12,686 nt of DNA. Source: Myxococcales bacterium. Lineage in GTDB: Bacteria; Myxococcota_A; Polyangia; Fen-1088. The stretch is from assembly GCA_003170035.1 (NCBI GenBank), contig PMZX01000137.1, positions 1 through 12,686 on the forward strand, written 5' to 3'. Of the stretch, positions 1 through 6,771 are shown piece by piece (within the stretch, counting starts at the first letter, position 1; every line of letters begins with the position of its first letter). The translations under genes were made by a program, and so were the position numbers. Under the pieces are notes generated by a model that ran no database searches, was not told the DNA's origin, and saw nothing but the letters and a program-made list of their open reading frames with translations.

Positions 1-921
1 GGCATGACCATCATGCCCTATCAGGACATTCGCGAGTACATGTACCAACTCAGCCCCAACACTCTCTACTGTGAGCACCAAGGCCAGCAGATCCCGTGGC
101 ACGACGACATCGTCTACTACGAGGAACCCAAGGGTGGGGCCTTTTCCCCGGCCGGCAACATCCTGGCTTCGTGGCAGAGCCAAAAGATGGGACACGCCTG
201 GTTCTGGACGCCTCCTGATGCGGGATACGCTGGTCCGGCGGTCTCTAACTACACCACAACCCACCTGGCGGATCTCGAGCCGAAATACACCAACTACGCG
301 CCCGACTTCGGACCCAATCGCCAGGGGTTGCTCGAGGCGGCCGTGGTGACTCAGTTGAAGGCGGTTGGCGCGGCCTGGTCGCCCAACATGTCGCGTCCGC
401 CCCTGCCCACGCAACCGCCGCACCTCAACCATGTGATCACCGCGGTCAACGCCACGGCCACCAGCACGGCGTCGGGATCCAAGGCGCTGAACGCGGTCGA
501 TGGAATCAACGACGGCGGGTTCACCACGTACTACACCGAGACGGTGTGGCAATCGGCCGCCGCCGCCCCGCAGTCCCTGACCATCGATCTGGGCAAGACC
601 TACAGCGGCATCGACATGCTCAGCTACCAGCCGCCCCAGATCGCGCCCCAGCAAGCAACCAAGGATTACACGGGGCGTATCACCGGGTACGCCATTTCGT
701 CGAGCACCGACGGCACGACCTTCACGCCGGTGACTCTCAAGACGGGCTACGACGGCACCTGGCAGTGGGGCGCCGCGCAGTTGGCCGGTTGGGCTTCGGC
801 CGAATTCAACCCGGTCACCGCGCGCTACGTGAGACTGCAGGCCACCTCGGCCACCGGCAGCGATGTGAAGATCAATGAAGTCGATGTGGGCGGACGCCTG
901 GTCGCGCCCACAGCAAACTGA
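1..921 (+). CDS. Alpha-L-fucosidase-like glycosidase (GH29 C-terminal part) with F5/8 type C domain; 5'-truncated
   Basis: The reading frame is open from the first base, so the true start lies to the left and only about 306 residues are seen. The first ~130 residues resemble the end of a GH29 alpha-L-fucosidase catalytic barrel: an aromatic WFW segment, then a stretch ending in PNRQGLL and a following helix (VVTQLKAVGAAW). These match the conserved 'PNxxGLI...V..L...G' close of that family. A PPLPTQPP linker follows. Residues ~143-300 then look like an F5/8 type C (discoidin, CBM32-like) domain: LNAVDG, LTIDLGKT, ISSSTDGTTF, ARYVRLQ and the terminal INEVDVGG are its usual strand signatures. 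Family knowledge says GH29 enzymes release terminal fucose and CBM32 domains bind galactose-type sugars. The catalytic nucleophile would be upstream and cannot be checked. The F5/8 call is firm; the GH29 call is moderate. Confidence 0.7.
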   Translation, partial: GMTIMPYQDIREYMYQLSPNTLYCEHQGQQIPWHDDIVYYEEPKGGAFSPAGNILASWQSQKMGHAWFWTPPDAGYAGPAVSNYTTTHLADLEPKYTNYAPDFGPNRQGLLEAAVVTQLKAVGAAWSPNMSRPPLPTQPPHLNHVITAVNATATSTASGSKALNAVDGINDGGFTTYYTETVWQSAAAAPQSLTIDLGKTYSGIDMLSYQPPQIAPQQATKDYTGRITGYAISSSTDGTTFTPVTLKTGYDGTWQWGAAQLAGWASAEFNPVTARYVRLQATSATGSDVKINEVDVGGRLVAPTAN

Positions 922-1034
922 AAGGTGATTCGGTTGGGCATGCAAGCGGTCAGCACAAGCTCCTGGGACGACCCGCGAGGGCAGCCGTCGTCGCCGCGGC
1001 GGATGCAGCCGGCGCGATCCTATGCTCCCGAAAC

Positions 1035-1054
1035 GGCCGGTTTGACATCCGGCC
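1035..1054. terminator. GC-rich hairpin between the glycosidase and the sigma factor gene
   Basis: GGCCGG (1035-1040) and CCGGCC (1049-1054) are perfect complements around an 8-base loop, tttgacat. No T-run follows, so it is not a classical factor-independent terminator. It may still stop or slow transcription leaving the glycosidase gene, or be a protein-binding dyad. Its position argues mildly that the sigma factor starts downstream of it. Confidence 0.3.
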
Positions 1055-1077
1055 TAAAGATCCACCACACTTTGTTT

Positions 1078-1728
1078 GTGTCGCTTCCCGATGACAGCCT
1101 GTCCTTGTCCGACAGGGCTCTCAACCGCACCCCGGTTGCCGGGGCAGGCGAGGGAACGCTGACCGCGCTTGCCAGAGCGGCGCTGGGAAAAGATCCTGAG
1201 AAGGTTCGCAGATTCCTCGACGCGATCGCCCCCGCGGTCCGGCGGACCTGCCGCGGCGTCATGGGGTACAACCATCCCGACCTCGAAGACGCCATCCAGG
1301 AATCCCTGATGGACCTGGTCCGGGCGCTGCCCCAGTATCGTTTCGAGGCGGACGTGTCCCGCTACGCAGCGAAGATCGCCCTGCGCGTGGCTATCGCGGA
1401 GCGCAGGAAGGACCGCGCGCGGGTGGAAGGTCTTCGCGCATTCCATCAGAACCATGAGTCTCGGTCCCCCTCGCTCGATCCGGCCGGCGTCGTCGCTGAT
1501 GTCGAGTGCTCATGGCTCGGCGGTTTGATTGTTCGCAAGTTGAAGAGGTCACAGGCCGAAGTGGTTCTCTTGCGTATCTTTCTGGGATGTTCGGTGGAGG
1601 AGATTGCCTCGATCACCGGTGTTCCTCTCAACACCGCCAAGACGCGACTCCGCACCGGAAAGGACAAATTGCGGCGCTATCTTGAGAAGCAAGGGTATTC
1701 CCCCGAGGCGACGGAGGTGCTTCGATGA
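1078..1728 (+). CDS. ECF-type sigma-70 family RNA polymerase sigma factor
   Basis: From a GTG at 1078 this encodes 216 residues. Sigma region 2 is clear around HPDLEDAIQESLMDLVRALPQ followed by RYAAKIALRVAIAERRK, the helices that bind core polymerase and the -10 element. A short variable linker leads to region 4, with a helix-turn-helix around RSQAEVVLLRIFLGCSVEEI and the recognition helix NTAKTRLRTGKDKLRR. The protein therefore probably directs polymerase to a small regulon. The frame is open back to a GTG at 925, with ATGs at 940 and 1003. A GGTGAT sequence at 924-929 could serve the ATG at 940. I prefer 1078 because the extra N-terminus is sigma-unlike and the hairpin at 1035-1054 would lie inside it, but no good Shine-Dalgarno precedes 1078. 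It overlaps the next gene by ATGA, the usual layout for a sigma factor with its anti-sigma factor. Confidence 0.88.
   Translation: MSLPDDSLSLSDRALNRTPVAGAGEGTLTALARAALGKDPEKVRRFLDAIAPAVRRTCRGVMGYNHPDLEDAIQESLMDLVRALPQYRFEADVSRYAAKIALRVAIAERRKDRARVEGLRAFHQNHESRSPSLDPAGVVADVECSWLGGLIVRKLKRSQAEVVLLRIFLGCSVEEIASITGVPLNTAKTRLRTGKDKLRRYLEKQGYSPEATEVLR
1713..1717 (+). promoter_or_regulatory. Shine-Dalgarno of the anti-sigma/TPR gene
   Basis: GGAGG lies 7 bases before the ATG at 1725 and inside the end of the sigma gene. It fixes the start of the anti-sigma gene and supports coupled translation of the pair. Confidence 0.75.
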
Positions 1729-2621
1729 ATCGCGGCTTGCATCCGGAAGCGGCCCTCGACATGGCGCTGGACGGGACCTTGCCCGCGGCGCAACGCCACG
1801 ACCTCGACCTGCACCTGGCTTCCTGCGCTGCCTGCGCGGCGCATGTGGCCGCGGCGCAACGGGTGCGAGAAAGGTTGGCCGAACAGCCCTGGGACGAGCA
1901 ACTCGATCGCAAGGCCGTGGAAAGGGCCATGACCGGGCTCTTCCGACCCCGGTTTGCCTGGTTCAGGTCCCGACGAGGGGTGTTCCGGTTCGAGTTCGCG
2001 CTGGCCGGACTACTCCTGATCGGCGGCGTGGCAGGGGCCGGCCTCTGGCGGCTACACCGGTCATCCTCGGTACCTCTGTTGCTTCCGGAGCCATCCGCCG
2101 GAGCCCCGGTAGTTTCATCCGGCCCCAGTCAGGCCGAGCCGCACCTGATCGTCGAGCCCAACCCCCTGTCGGGCGAGCCGGCTTTGCAGCGGCCCGCGCG
2201 AGCACAGCCGTCGGCAGCCGCGCTGTTCGCACAAGCGCTGGCTCTGCGTGGTGAGGGCAAGGTCGACGCCGCCATTGCCGCCCACCTGCGGCTGCAACGC
2301 CTCTACCCGGCGGCGCGCGAGACGTGGTTGTCATTTGCTCTCGCCGGGCGATTGCTGCTTGACAGAGGCTCGTCGGAACAGGCGCTGGCGCAGTTCAACC
2401 AGTATTTGGCTCGACCAGGGGACGTTGCGGAGGAGGCGCTGGTAGGACGCGCGACGGCCCTCGGGCGTCTTGGCCGTTCCGCCGCCGAAGCTGCGGCCTG
2501 GCGGGAGGTGATCGAACGTCATCCTGGATCGATCTACGCGGCCCGCGCGAAGAAGCGGCTGGCTGCCCTGGCCGAGAAGCCGCGAGCCGCGACGGAGCAC
2601 GGGCCTGGCACTACTGATTGA
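1725..2621 (+). CDS. Zinc-finger anti-sigma factor fused to a periplasmic TPR region
   Basis: The 298-residue product starts with an anti-sigma zinc-finger (ZAS/zf-HC2) domain. The HxxxCxxC motif is H30-C34-C37, embedded in DLHLASCAACAAH, and an amphipathic helix follows. A single membrane segment spans about 89-108 (ALAGLLLIGGVAGAGLW). A Pro/Ser-rich spacer leads to about 120 helical residues (~162-285) with TPR-like A/L/G/Y spacing (LFAQALALRGEGKVDAAI; FNQYLARPGDVAEEAL; REVIERHPGS). The inferred topology has the cytoplasmic zinc domain holding the upstream sigma factor while the outer TPR region senses a protein or envelope signal. The start is secured by the GGAGG site and the ATGA overlap. 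A plain tol/pal-type TPR protein would lack the zinc motif. The stop codon lies inside the left arm of the inverted repeat at 2608-2657. Confidence 0.85.
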   Translation: MNRGLHPEAALDMALDGTLPAAQRHDLDLHLASCAACAAHVAAAQRVRERLAEQPWDEQLDRKAVERAMTGLFRPRFAWFRSRRGVFRFEFALAGLLLIGGVAGAGLWRLHRSSSVPLLLPEPSAGAPVVSSGPSQAEPHLIVEPNPLSGEPALQRPARAQPSAAALFAQALALRGEGKVDAAIAAHLRLQRLYPAARETWLSFALAGRLLLDRGSSEQALAQFNQYLARPGDVAEEALVGRATALGRLGRSAAEAAAWREVIERHPGSIYAARAKKRLAALAEKPRAATEHGPGTTD

Positions 2622-2657
2622 AATTCTCCCGTCGGTCCAAATTTCAATCAGTAGTGC
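2608..2657. repeat. Perfect 18-bp AT-rich inverted repeat overlapping the end of the anti-sigma gene
   Basis: GCACTACTGATTGAAATT (2608-2625) is followed, after 14 bases, by its exact reverse complement (2640-2657). The arms are one-third G+C, far below the surroundings. The left arm supplies the last codons and the TGA of the upstream gene. As RNA it would form an 18-bp hairpin with a 14-base loop, able to act as a terminator, attenuator or 3' stabiliser. As DNA it could be an operator or the remnant of a small hairpin element. Two GCTAGC palindromes (2656-2661 and 2663-2668) follow directly. There is no T-run after either arm. Confidence 0.85.
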
Positions 2658-2718
2658 TAGCCGCTAGCTCCCCATTTGTGACCGAGACCGACTCAGATCA
2701 GGTATTCTTCGTCGAAGA

Positions 2719-3795
2719 TTGTCTCCCGGGCTGCGCGTTCTAGTTCTGTCCGCCGCGACCAGCATGCTGGGCGGAGGGACACTGTTTGCCATGCCGCCTT
2801 CCCGGGGCCAGGTGAAGGTCCTGTTCGCGGGCAGCGACAGTTCGTTTGGCGCCATCACGAAGTCGTTGACTGAGTCTTTGTCTTTCATCGCGCTGACCCC
2901 GCAGTTCGAGCGCGCGGCGTCCGTGGATCCTCGCAGCGTCTCGGAGAACCGAACGCCTGTCGAGTCGCTCTTCGCTTACTTGTGGATCGATGCCGTGCCA
3001 GCTCGCGAAGTCACGCTGTACATCACGGATTCTGCCGCCGAGCGCGTGTTTGTCCGGCGCATGAATCTGGACCATGGCCTGGACACAGTGGCAACCGAAG
3101 CCCTGGCGTTCGTCGCCCAGAGCTCGCTGGAAGCCCTGCTGGCAGGCAAGACCATCGGCATGACCCGCGACGACTACCAGCATTCGCTCGAAGCTGTTGC
3201 GCCGCAGCCTGCCCCGAGGCAAGCCGCAGCGTCCACGCCCCAGCCGAACGATGCGGGATTGAACGATATGCGGCCGTCGCATTGGGATCTCTGGGCTGGC
3301 TACGAACTGCAAGGGTGGGATGGCGCGACCGTGCGGCACGAAGCGGCTCTCGGCATCGAGTACGAGCGCTGGAGGCTGCGCTTCGGAGTGGACCTGTTCG
3401 GCACATGGCCGATCCAGTTTCACAGCGGGGAATCGGGAGCCGAGTTGTTCAGCGGCGGGGTTCGTCTGGTCGTGTCGCGTCCCTTGGCGCTTTCGCATCA
3501 GCTACGTCTCGTCCCCGGCCTCGGGTTTGCGATCGAGCTGACTCGCATCCGTCCGGAGCTAAGCAGTCCTGATGCTCAGCCGGCATCTGCGTACTTCGCT
3601 CTCGACCCGGCCCTACGCGCCGTTCTGGGAATCGAGCGGTCTTTCGGGCGTTGGTCGGTGCGTGGAATTCTGGGCGTGGATCTCGAGCCCCGTCCTGTGG
3701 ACTACGTGATCATTCGCCCGGCGGCGACCGAAGTGGTGCGGACACCTTGGCGGGAGCGGCCCTTCGCCGCCATTGTCGTGGCAGCGGGATTCTAG
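2719..3795 (+). CDS. Outer-membrane beta-barrel protein with an N-terminal periplasmic domain
   Basis: This 358-residue product starts at TTG 2719; the first in-frame stop upstream is at 2665 and no better start lies between. The N-terminus (LRVLVLSAATSMLGGGTLFA) reads as a signal peptide. Residues ~30-150 form a soluble alpha/beta-looking domain, with strands such as VTLYITDSAAERVFVRR and a helix VATEALAFVAQSSLEALLAGK. A Pro/Gln/Ala linker follows. From ~185 to the end there are alternating amphipathic strands (WDLWAGYEL, ERWRLRFGVDLF, HQLRLVPGLGFAIEL, GRWSVRGILGVDLE) closing with ...VVAAGF, whose final Phe is typical of outer-membrane barrels. I do not recognise a named family. It follows the sigma/anti-sigma pair after the inverted repeat and may be part of the same envelope response. 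ATG 2764 is an alternative start but would remove the signal peptide. Confidence 0.75.
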   Translation: MSPGLRVLVLSAATSMLGGGTLFAMPPSRGQVKVLFAGSDSSFGAITKSLTESLSFIALTPQFERAASVDPRSVSENRTPVESLFAYLWIDAVPAREVTLYITDSAAERVFVRRMNLDHGLDTVATEALAFVAQSSLEALLAGKTIGMTRDDYQHSLEAVAPQPAPRQAAASTPQPNDAGLNDMRPSHWDLWAGYELQGWDGATVRHEAALGIEYERWRLRFGVDLFGTWPIQFHSGESGAELFSGGVRLVVSRPLALSHQLRLVPGLGFAIELTRIRPELSSPDAQPASAYFALDPALRAVLGIERSFGRWSVRGILGVDLEPRPVDYVIIRPAATEVVRTPWRERPFAAIVVAAGF

Positions 3796-3814
3796 ATTTC
3801 CAGACCAGCCGTGG

Positions 3815-4792
3815 CTACCGCCAGGCTTCGTAGATCCTGGAGGGGCCGCCGCGCGTATCGAACACGATGTGATGCCCGTCGTCCGATAGCCAGGGATCAG
3901 CAGCGTTCCCGAGGACGTCGAATTCGCTGGCCAGCTGCGGGGCCGAGAAGTACTCCGCCGCCGAGCCGCGTGTGGCGTGGAAAAGCGAGTTCAAGGTGTT
4001 CAACCGTCGCGAGGCGAACACGATGCTGTTTCCTCCGCGATACACGGCCGGATCCCAGTCGTATGCAGTGGAATTCAACTGCGTGAGCGCTGTGGGTGGG
4101 CCCCACGGGGCAGCGGTCGACGGGCGGGTGGTCATGTAGAGATCCCAGTCACCCCCATGTTGCGAAGCAAACACCATCATCAATTGATCTCGCTGCAGTG
4201 AGGGCGAGATGTCCGCGTCCCCCCCAACGAAGTCAGTCACCGGCACCGGCTGTGGCCAGCTATCGGTACGCGTCGCTCTGTGGGACACCCAGAGGTGCTC
4301 GCCCGCCACGCCTCCGGTGCGATCGCTCGCGAGGTAGATGGTCAGCCCATCGGCCGAAACCTCCGGCGTTTCGTCCAGGGAGGTGCTCGATAGTTGGTCG
4401 ACCCTGGCCGCCGTGCCCCAGGGCGCCGTGATGCTCGCTCGTTGAACCAGCCAAATGTCCCAATCGGTGTTGGGATTCGACGAAAAGTAAAGCTCTAGCT
4501 CATCGGCGGTCAGGGTCGGATCCGCCTGACTCGCACCGGCGTTGGTGAATGCAGGGTGAATACTCGGTGGCCCGAAGGGAACCCAGACCTCCGGCCCAGG
4601 GCCCACCTCGCCAGCCGGCGCATTCTGGCTGTCTGTCGACCCGTCGACCGGCTGGACGAAAACATCCGCCGCTGTGCCGGCCTCACCCAGAGGTACGGTC
4701 AGGCTGCCCAGGGAACGTCGATCGACGCTGCAGCCGCTCGCCGTCAGCGCGACGAGCGAGCCAGCTAGCAGCGAAGCCCAGAGCTTTGGCAT
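3815..4792 (-). CDS. Lipoprotein with PD40 (TolB-like) beta-propeller repeats
   Basis: The 325-residue product starts at an ATG whose first base is 4792. It begins MPKLWASLLAG and has a signal peptide ending in TASGC, so Cys21 is the likely lipidation site. After an Ala/Gly/Pro spacer there are about five blade-like repeats. Each has a 'D-P/E-x-S-x-D/G-G...I/L-Y/V-F-A/S-S' core: DPTLTADELELYFSS, ETPEVSADGLTIYLASDR, DISPSLQRDQLMMVFAS, DPAVYRGGNSIVFASRR and DPWLSDDGHHIVFDTR. This is the PD40 repeat of TolB-type propellers, which usually serve protein or ligand binding. The gene converges on the barrel gene with only 19 bases between, and diverges from the GH105 gene across 163 bases. The frame stays open far upstream to 5485, but that part is antisense to the neighbour's repetitive linker and is not coding. 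Function beyond surface or periplasmic binding is unknown. Confidence 0.82.
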   Translation of the reverse strand: MPKLWASLLAGSLVALTASGCSVDRRSLGSLTVPLGEAGTAADVFVQPVDGSTDSQNAPAGEVGPGPEVWVPFGPPSIHPAFTNAGASQADPTLTADELELYFSSNPNTDWDIWLVQRASITAPWGTAARVDQLSSTSLDETPEVSADGLTIYLASDRTGGVAGEHLWVSHRATRTDSWPQPVPVTDFVGGDADISPSLQRDQLMMVFASQHGGDWDLYMTTRPSTAAPWGPPTALTQLNSTAYDWDPAVYRGGNSIVFASRRLNTLNSLFHATRGSAAEYFSAPQLASEFDVLGNAADPWLSDDGHHIVFDTRGGPSRIYEAWR

Positions 4793-4874
4793 GCAGATGG
4801 AGCTTAGCCCAGCGCTCAGGCTTCGCCAACCCGAGCGCCGCTTGAAATGGCGCCTGCCCCGACGGTGGACAGTG

Positions 4875-4880
4875 TACAAT
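4875..4880 (+). promoter_or_regulatory. Possible -10 element in the divergent intergenic region
   Basis: TACAAT lies 76 bases before the ATG of the GH105 gene, inside the 163-bp region shared with the divergent propeller lipoprotein. No convincing -35 box sits 16-18 bases upstream. A TTGAAA at 4842-4847 is too far away (27 bases). Weak candidate only. Confidence 0.2.
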
Positions 4881-4955
4881 ACTGAGCCCCAGGCACGCCT
4901 CGGGCCACTGCATTGGTACGTGATTTCCCCGAACCCGAAACAAGGAAGAGTGTCG

Positions 4956-6461
4956 ATGTCGTCCAGGCTCTCGTCCGAATCCCCAAGGTTCCCGTCTTTC
5001 GTTTTGCTTGCCGCGTGTTTCTGCGCAGCAAGTCTGGCAATCGGATGCAGTTCGGATGCGCCGGGTGGCGCGGCTGGCGCAGGCGGCAAGACCGCCAGCA
5101 GCGGCGGAACGACGCCAGTGGCCAGCTCGACCCCGACGGGCGGAACGACGACCCCGGCCAGCTCGACCTCGACGGGCGGAACGACAGCGAGCAGCGGCGG
5201 AACGACAGCTAGTAGCGGCGGAACGACGGCCGGCAGCGGCGGAACAACCGGCGGCAGCACGCGGACGGGCGGTTCCAGCCCAACCGGCGGCCGTTCGGGC
5301 GGGACGACCAGCGCGGGTGGCACGACGCGGACGGGCGGCTCCAGCTCAACCGGTGGCAGCCCGGGCGGCAGCACGCGGACGGGCGGCTCCAGCTCAACCG
5401 GGGGCAGTTCGGGCGGCACGACCAGCGCGGGCGGCGCCGGGGGCGCGGCGGCCGGGCTGCCGGCTGCTGCCGACATTCTGGCCACCTTGAAGAAGGTGAT
5501 CCCCTACGAGATCCAGCTAGGGCCAGAGGATTCGAGCTGGGTCAACAAATGGACCGAGGCCACCTTCTACATCGGCGTGATGGCTGCCTACTTGACCACC
5601 AACGAGCCAAGCTTCCTGACCGATGCAACCAACTGGGGTACGAGGAACAAATGGACGCTGCTCGATTCTCCCACGCGCAGCGCAGACAACCAGTGCGCGG
5701 GACAGGTCTACGAAGACACCTACCTGGCCAATCCTGTCGCCTCCAATGCGAACATGTATGCAAATCTAAAGACAAACATCGACGCCATGGTCGCAAGCCC
5801 GAAACCGGGAATTTCTCAGTCTTCTAGCGACTGGTGGTGGTGTGATGCCCTATTCATGGCGCCCGGGGGAGTCTCTCGCATGGGCAAGATCACGGGGGAT
5901 GCCAAGTACTTCAGTTTCCTGGACACCATGTGGGCCGCCACGCAAAAAGGCCTCTTTGATTCGAAGACGGGTCTGTTCTGGCGTGACTCGTCGTTTGTCA
6001 ACGGAACCACCTATTGGTCGCGTGGCAATGGCTGGGTCATGGGCGGCATCGTGAGGGTCCTGCAATACCTTCCAGCTACCGATGCCAGCCACGATGCCTA
6101 CGTCACCTTGCTGAAGACGATGGCCGCCGCTGTCGTGCCCTACCAGCAAACGGACGGTACGTGGCACTCGGACCTCACGCATCCAACGAAATACGACAAT
6201 CCGGAGGTCAGCGGCACGGGCCTGATGACCTACGCCATCGCCTATGGCATCAACCAGGGACTGCTCGATCGCGCAACCTATCTGCCCGTAGTGATCGCGG
6301 CCTGGAACGGCATGATGAAGTGTGTCGGTACGAACGGCTTGGTTGGCTATATTCAGGCGACTGGAAGTGCGCCTGCGGCCGCCACGGCCACCGAGACCCA
6401 CGACTACGGGGTTGGCGCCTTCGTTCTCGCCGCCAGCGAGATCTACAATATGGTGAAGTAG
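4956..6461 (+). CDS. Lipoprotein unsaturated glycuronyl hydrolase (GH105/GH88 family, YteR-like)
   Basis: ATG 4956 follows AAGGAAGAG (4942-4950); a GTG at 4950 is possible but too close to that site. The 501-residue product has a signal peptide and lipobox LAIGC (Cys31), then about 125 residues of Gly/Ser/Thr repeats, then the catalytic domain from ~168. Family marks of the alpha6/alpha6 barrel are DWWWCDALFMAPGG (Asp297 aligns by motif with the catalytic Asp of YteR), TGDAKYF, YWSRGNGWVMGG (353-364), PEVSGTGLMTYA (416-427) and the C-terminal YGVGAFVLAASEI. Known enzymes of this family hydrate and release the unsaturated uronic acid left by polysaccharide lyases, for example on rhamnogalacturonan. 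The lipid anchor and long linker place the enzyme at the cell surface or in the periplasm on a flexible tether, whereas YteR itself is cytoplasmic. GH88 rather than GH105 is the main alternative. Confidence 0.88.
   Translation: MSSRLSSESPRFPSFVLLAACFCAASLAIGCSSDAPGGAAGAGGKTASSGGTTPVASSTPTGGTTTPASSTSTGGTTASSGGTTASSGGTTAGSGGTTGGSTRTGGSSPTGGRSGGTTSAGGTTRTGGSSSTGGSPGGSTRTGGSSSTGGSSGGTTSAGGAGGAAAGLPAAADILATLKKVIPYEIQLGPEDSSWVNKWTEATFYIGVMAAYLTTNEPSFLTDATNWGTRNKWTLLDSPTRSADNQCAGQVYEDTYLANPVASNANMYANLKTNIDAMVASPKPGISQSSSDWWWCDALFMAPGGVSRMGKITGDAKYFSFLDTMWAATQKGLFDSKTGLFWRDSSFVNGTTYWSRGNGWVMGGIVRVLQYLPATDASHDAYVTLLKTMAAAVVPYQQTDGTWHSDLTHPTKYDNPEVSGTGLMTYAIAYGINQGLLDRATYLPVVIAAWNGMMKCVGTNGLVGYIQATGSAPAAATATETHDYGVGAFVLAASEIYNMVK
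5121..5435 (+). repeat. Tandem coding repeats of the Gly/Ser/Thr linker
   Basis: Three repeat classes lie in frame within the GH105 gene. About one and a half copies of a 36-bp unit start at 5121 and 5157 (ASSTPTGGTTTP type). Three 21-bp units lie at 5187-5207, 5208-5228 and 5229-5249 (ASSGGTT type). Three 48-bp units lie at 5256-5303, 5322-5369 and 5370-5417 (STRTGGSSSTGGSSGG type), with an 18-bp unit (TTSAGG) after the first and third. All unit lengths are multiples of three, so copy number can change without a frameshift. Confidence 0.9.
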
Positions 6462-6771
6462 TTCTGTTCCGCGCCGAGGCGGCGAAGAACTTCACATCAG
6501 GCGGCGGCACCACCAGACTTCGGTCTAGCGAGCGTGGACCGGCCGATGGCCTGTTCGTCCTCGGACAGCCGGGGCGCCAAGGTCCGGCAATTTCCGGCCC
6601 GCCGCATTCACCCGGCCTGGCCCAAGAGGAGTCGCGACCTGGTCGCGACCCAACCTGACACGGGCAACCACGAGACCCTATCCGTTGACGGCGTTGGCAA
6701 ATCGTATCAGATTACAAACCTGGCCCGGTTGCAGGTTGGGGTATCTGCGGAAATTCGGCCAGGGAGGCGCT
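6462..6771. other. Intergenic region upstream of the fibro-slime gene (310 bp)
   Basis: I see no gene here. The left half is GC-rich with short dyads around 6540-6600. GTCGCGAC occurs at 6631-6638 and again at 6642-6649, where it is part of the palindrome GGTCGCGACC at 6641-6650. These could end transcription from the GH105 gene or bind a regulator. Further right, TTGACG (6685-6690) resembles a -35 box, but the matching -10 position (CAGATT, 6708-6713) is poor, so any promoter here is uncertain. The last bases carry a strong ribosome-binding site. Confidence 0.5.
6761..6767 (+). promoter_or_regulatory. Shine-Dalgarno of the fibro-slime gene
   Basis: AGGGAGG lies 4 bases before ATG 6772. It is the strongest ribosome-binding site of this half of the window and decides the start, although the frame is open further upstream to 6685. 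Confidence 0.8.

Noticed and set aside
1604..2254. Second plus-strand frame across the sigma/anti-sigma junction
   Set aside because: It is Arg/Pro-rich out-of-frame translation. The zinc finger and membrane segment are in the frame starting at 1725.
2740..3498. Minus-strand open frame of 252 codons
   Set aside because: It is antisense to the barrel protein at 2719-3795 and has no domain or ribosome-binding site.
5121..5435. Repeat array as a possible CRISPR
   Set aside because: The units are contiguous, coding, of mixed length and without unique spacers.
4793..5485. N-terminal extension of the minus-strand propeller gene, giving a Val/Pro-rich 556-residue frame
   Set aside because: It is antisense to the repetitive Gly/Ser/Thr linker of the GH105 gene. 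The Val/Pro pattern is the complement of those repeats, and a proper lipoprotein signal begins at 4792.
6685..6717. TTGACG followed by AT-rich sequence as a sigma-70 promoter for the fibro-slime gene
   Set aside because: No acceptable -10 hexamer lies 16-18 bases downstream. It is mentioned only within the intergenic entry.
6719..6735. CTGGCCCGGTTGCA as a sigma-54 promoter
   Set aside because: The distance between the GG and GC elements is 9 bases, not the required 12.
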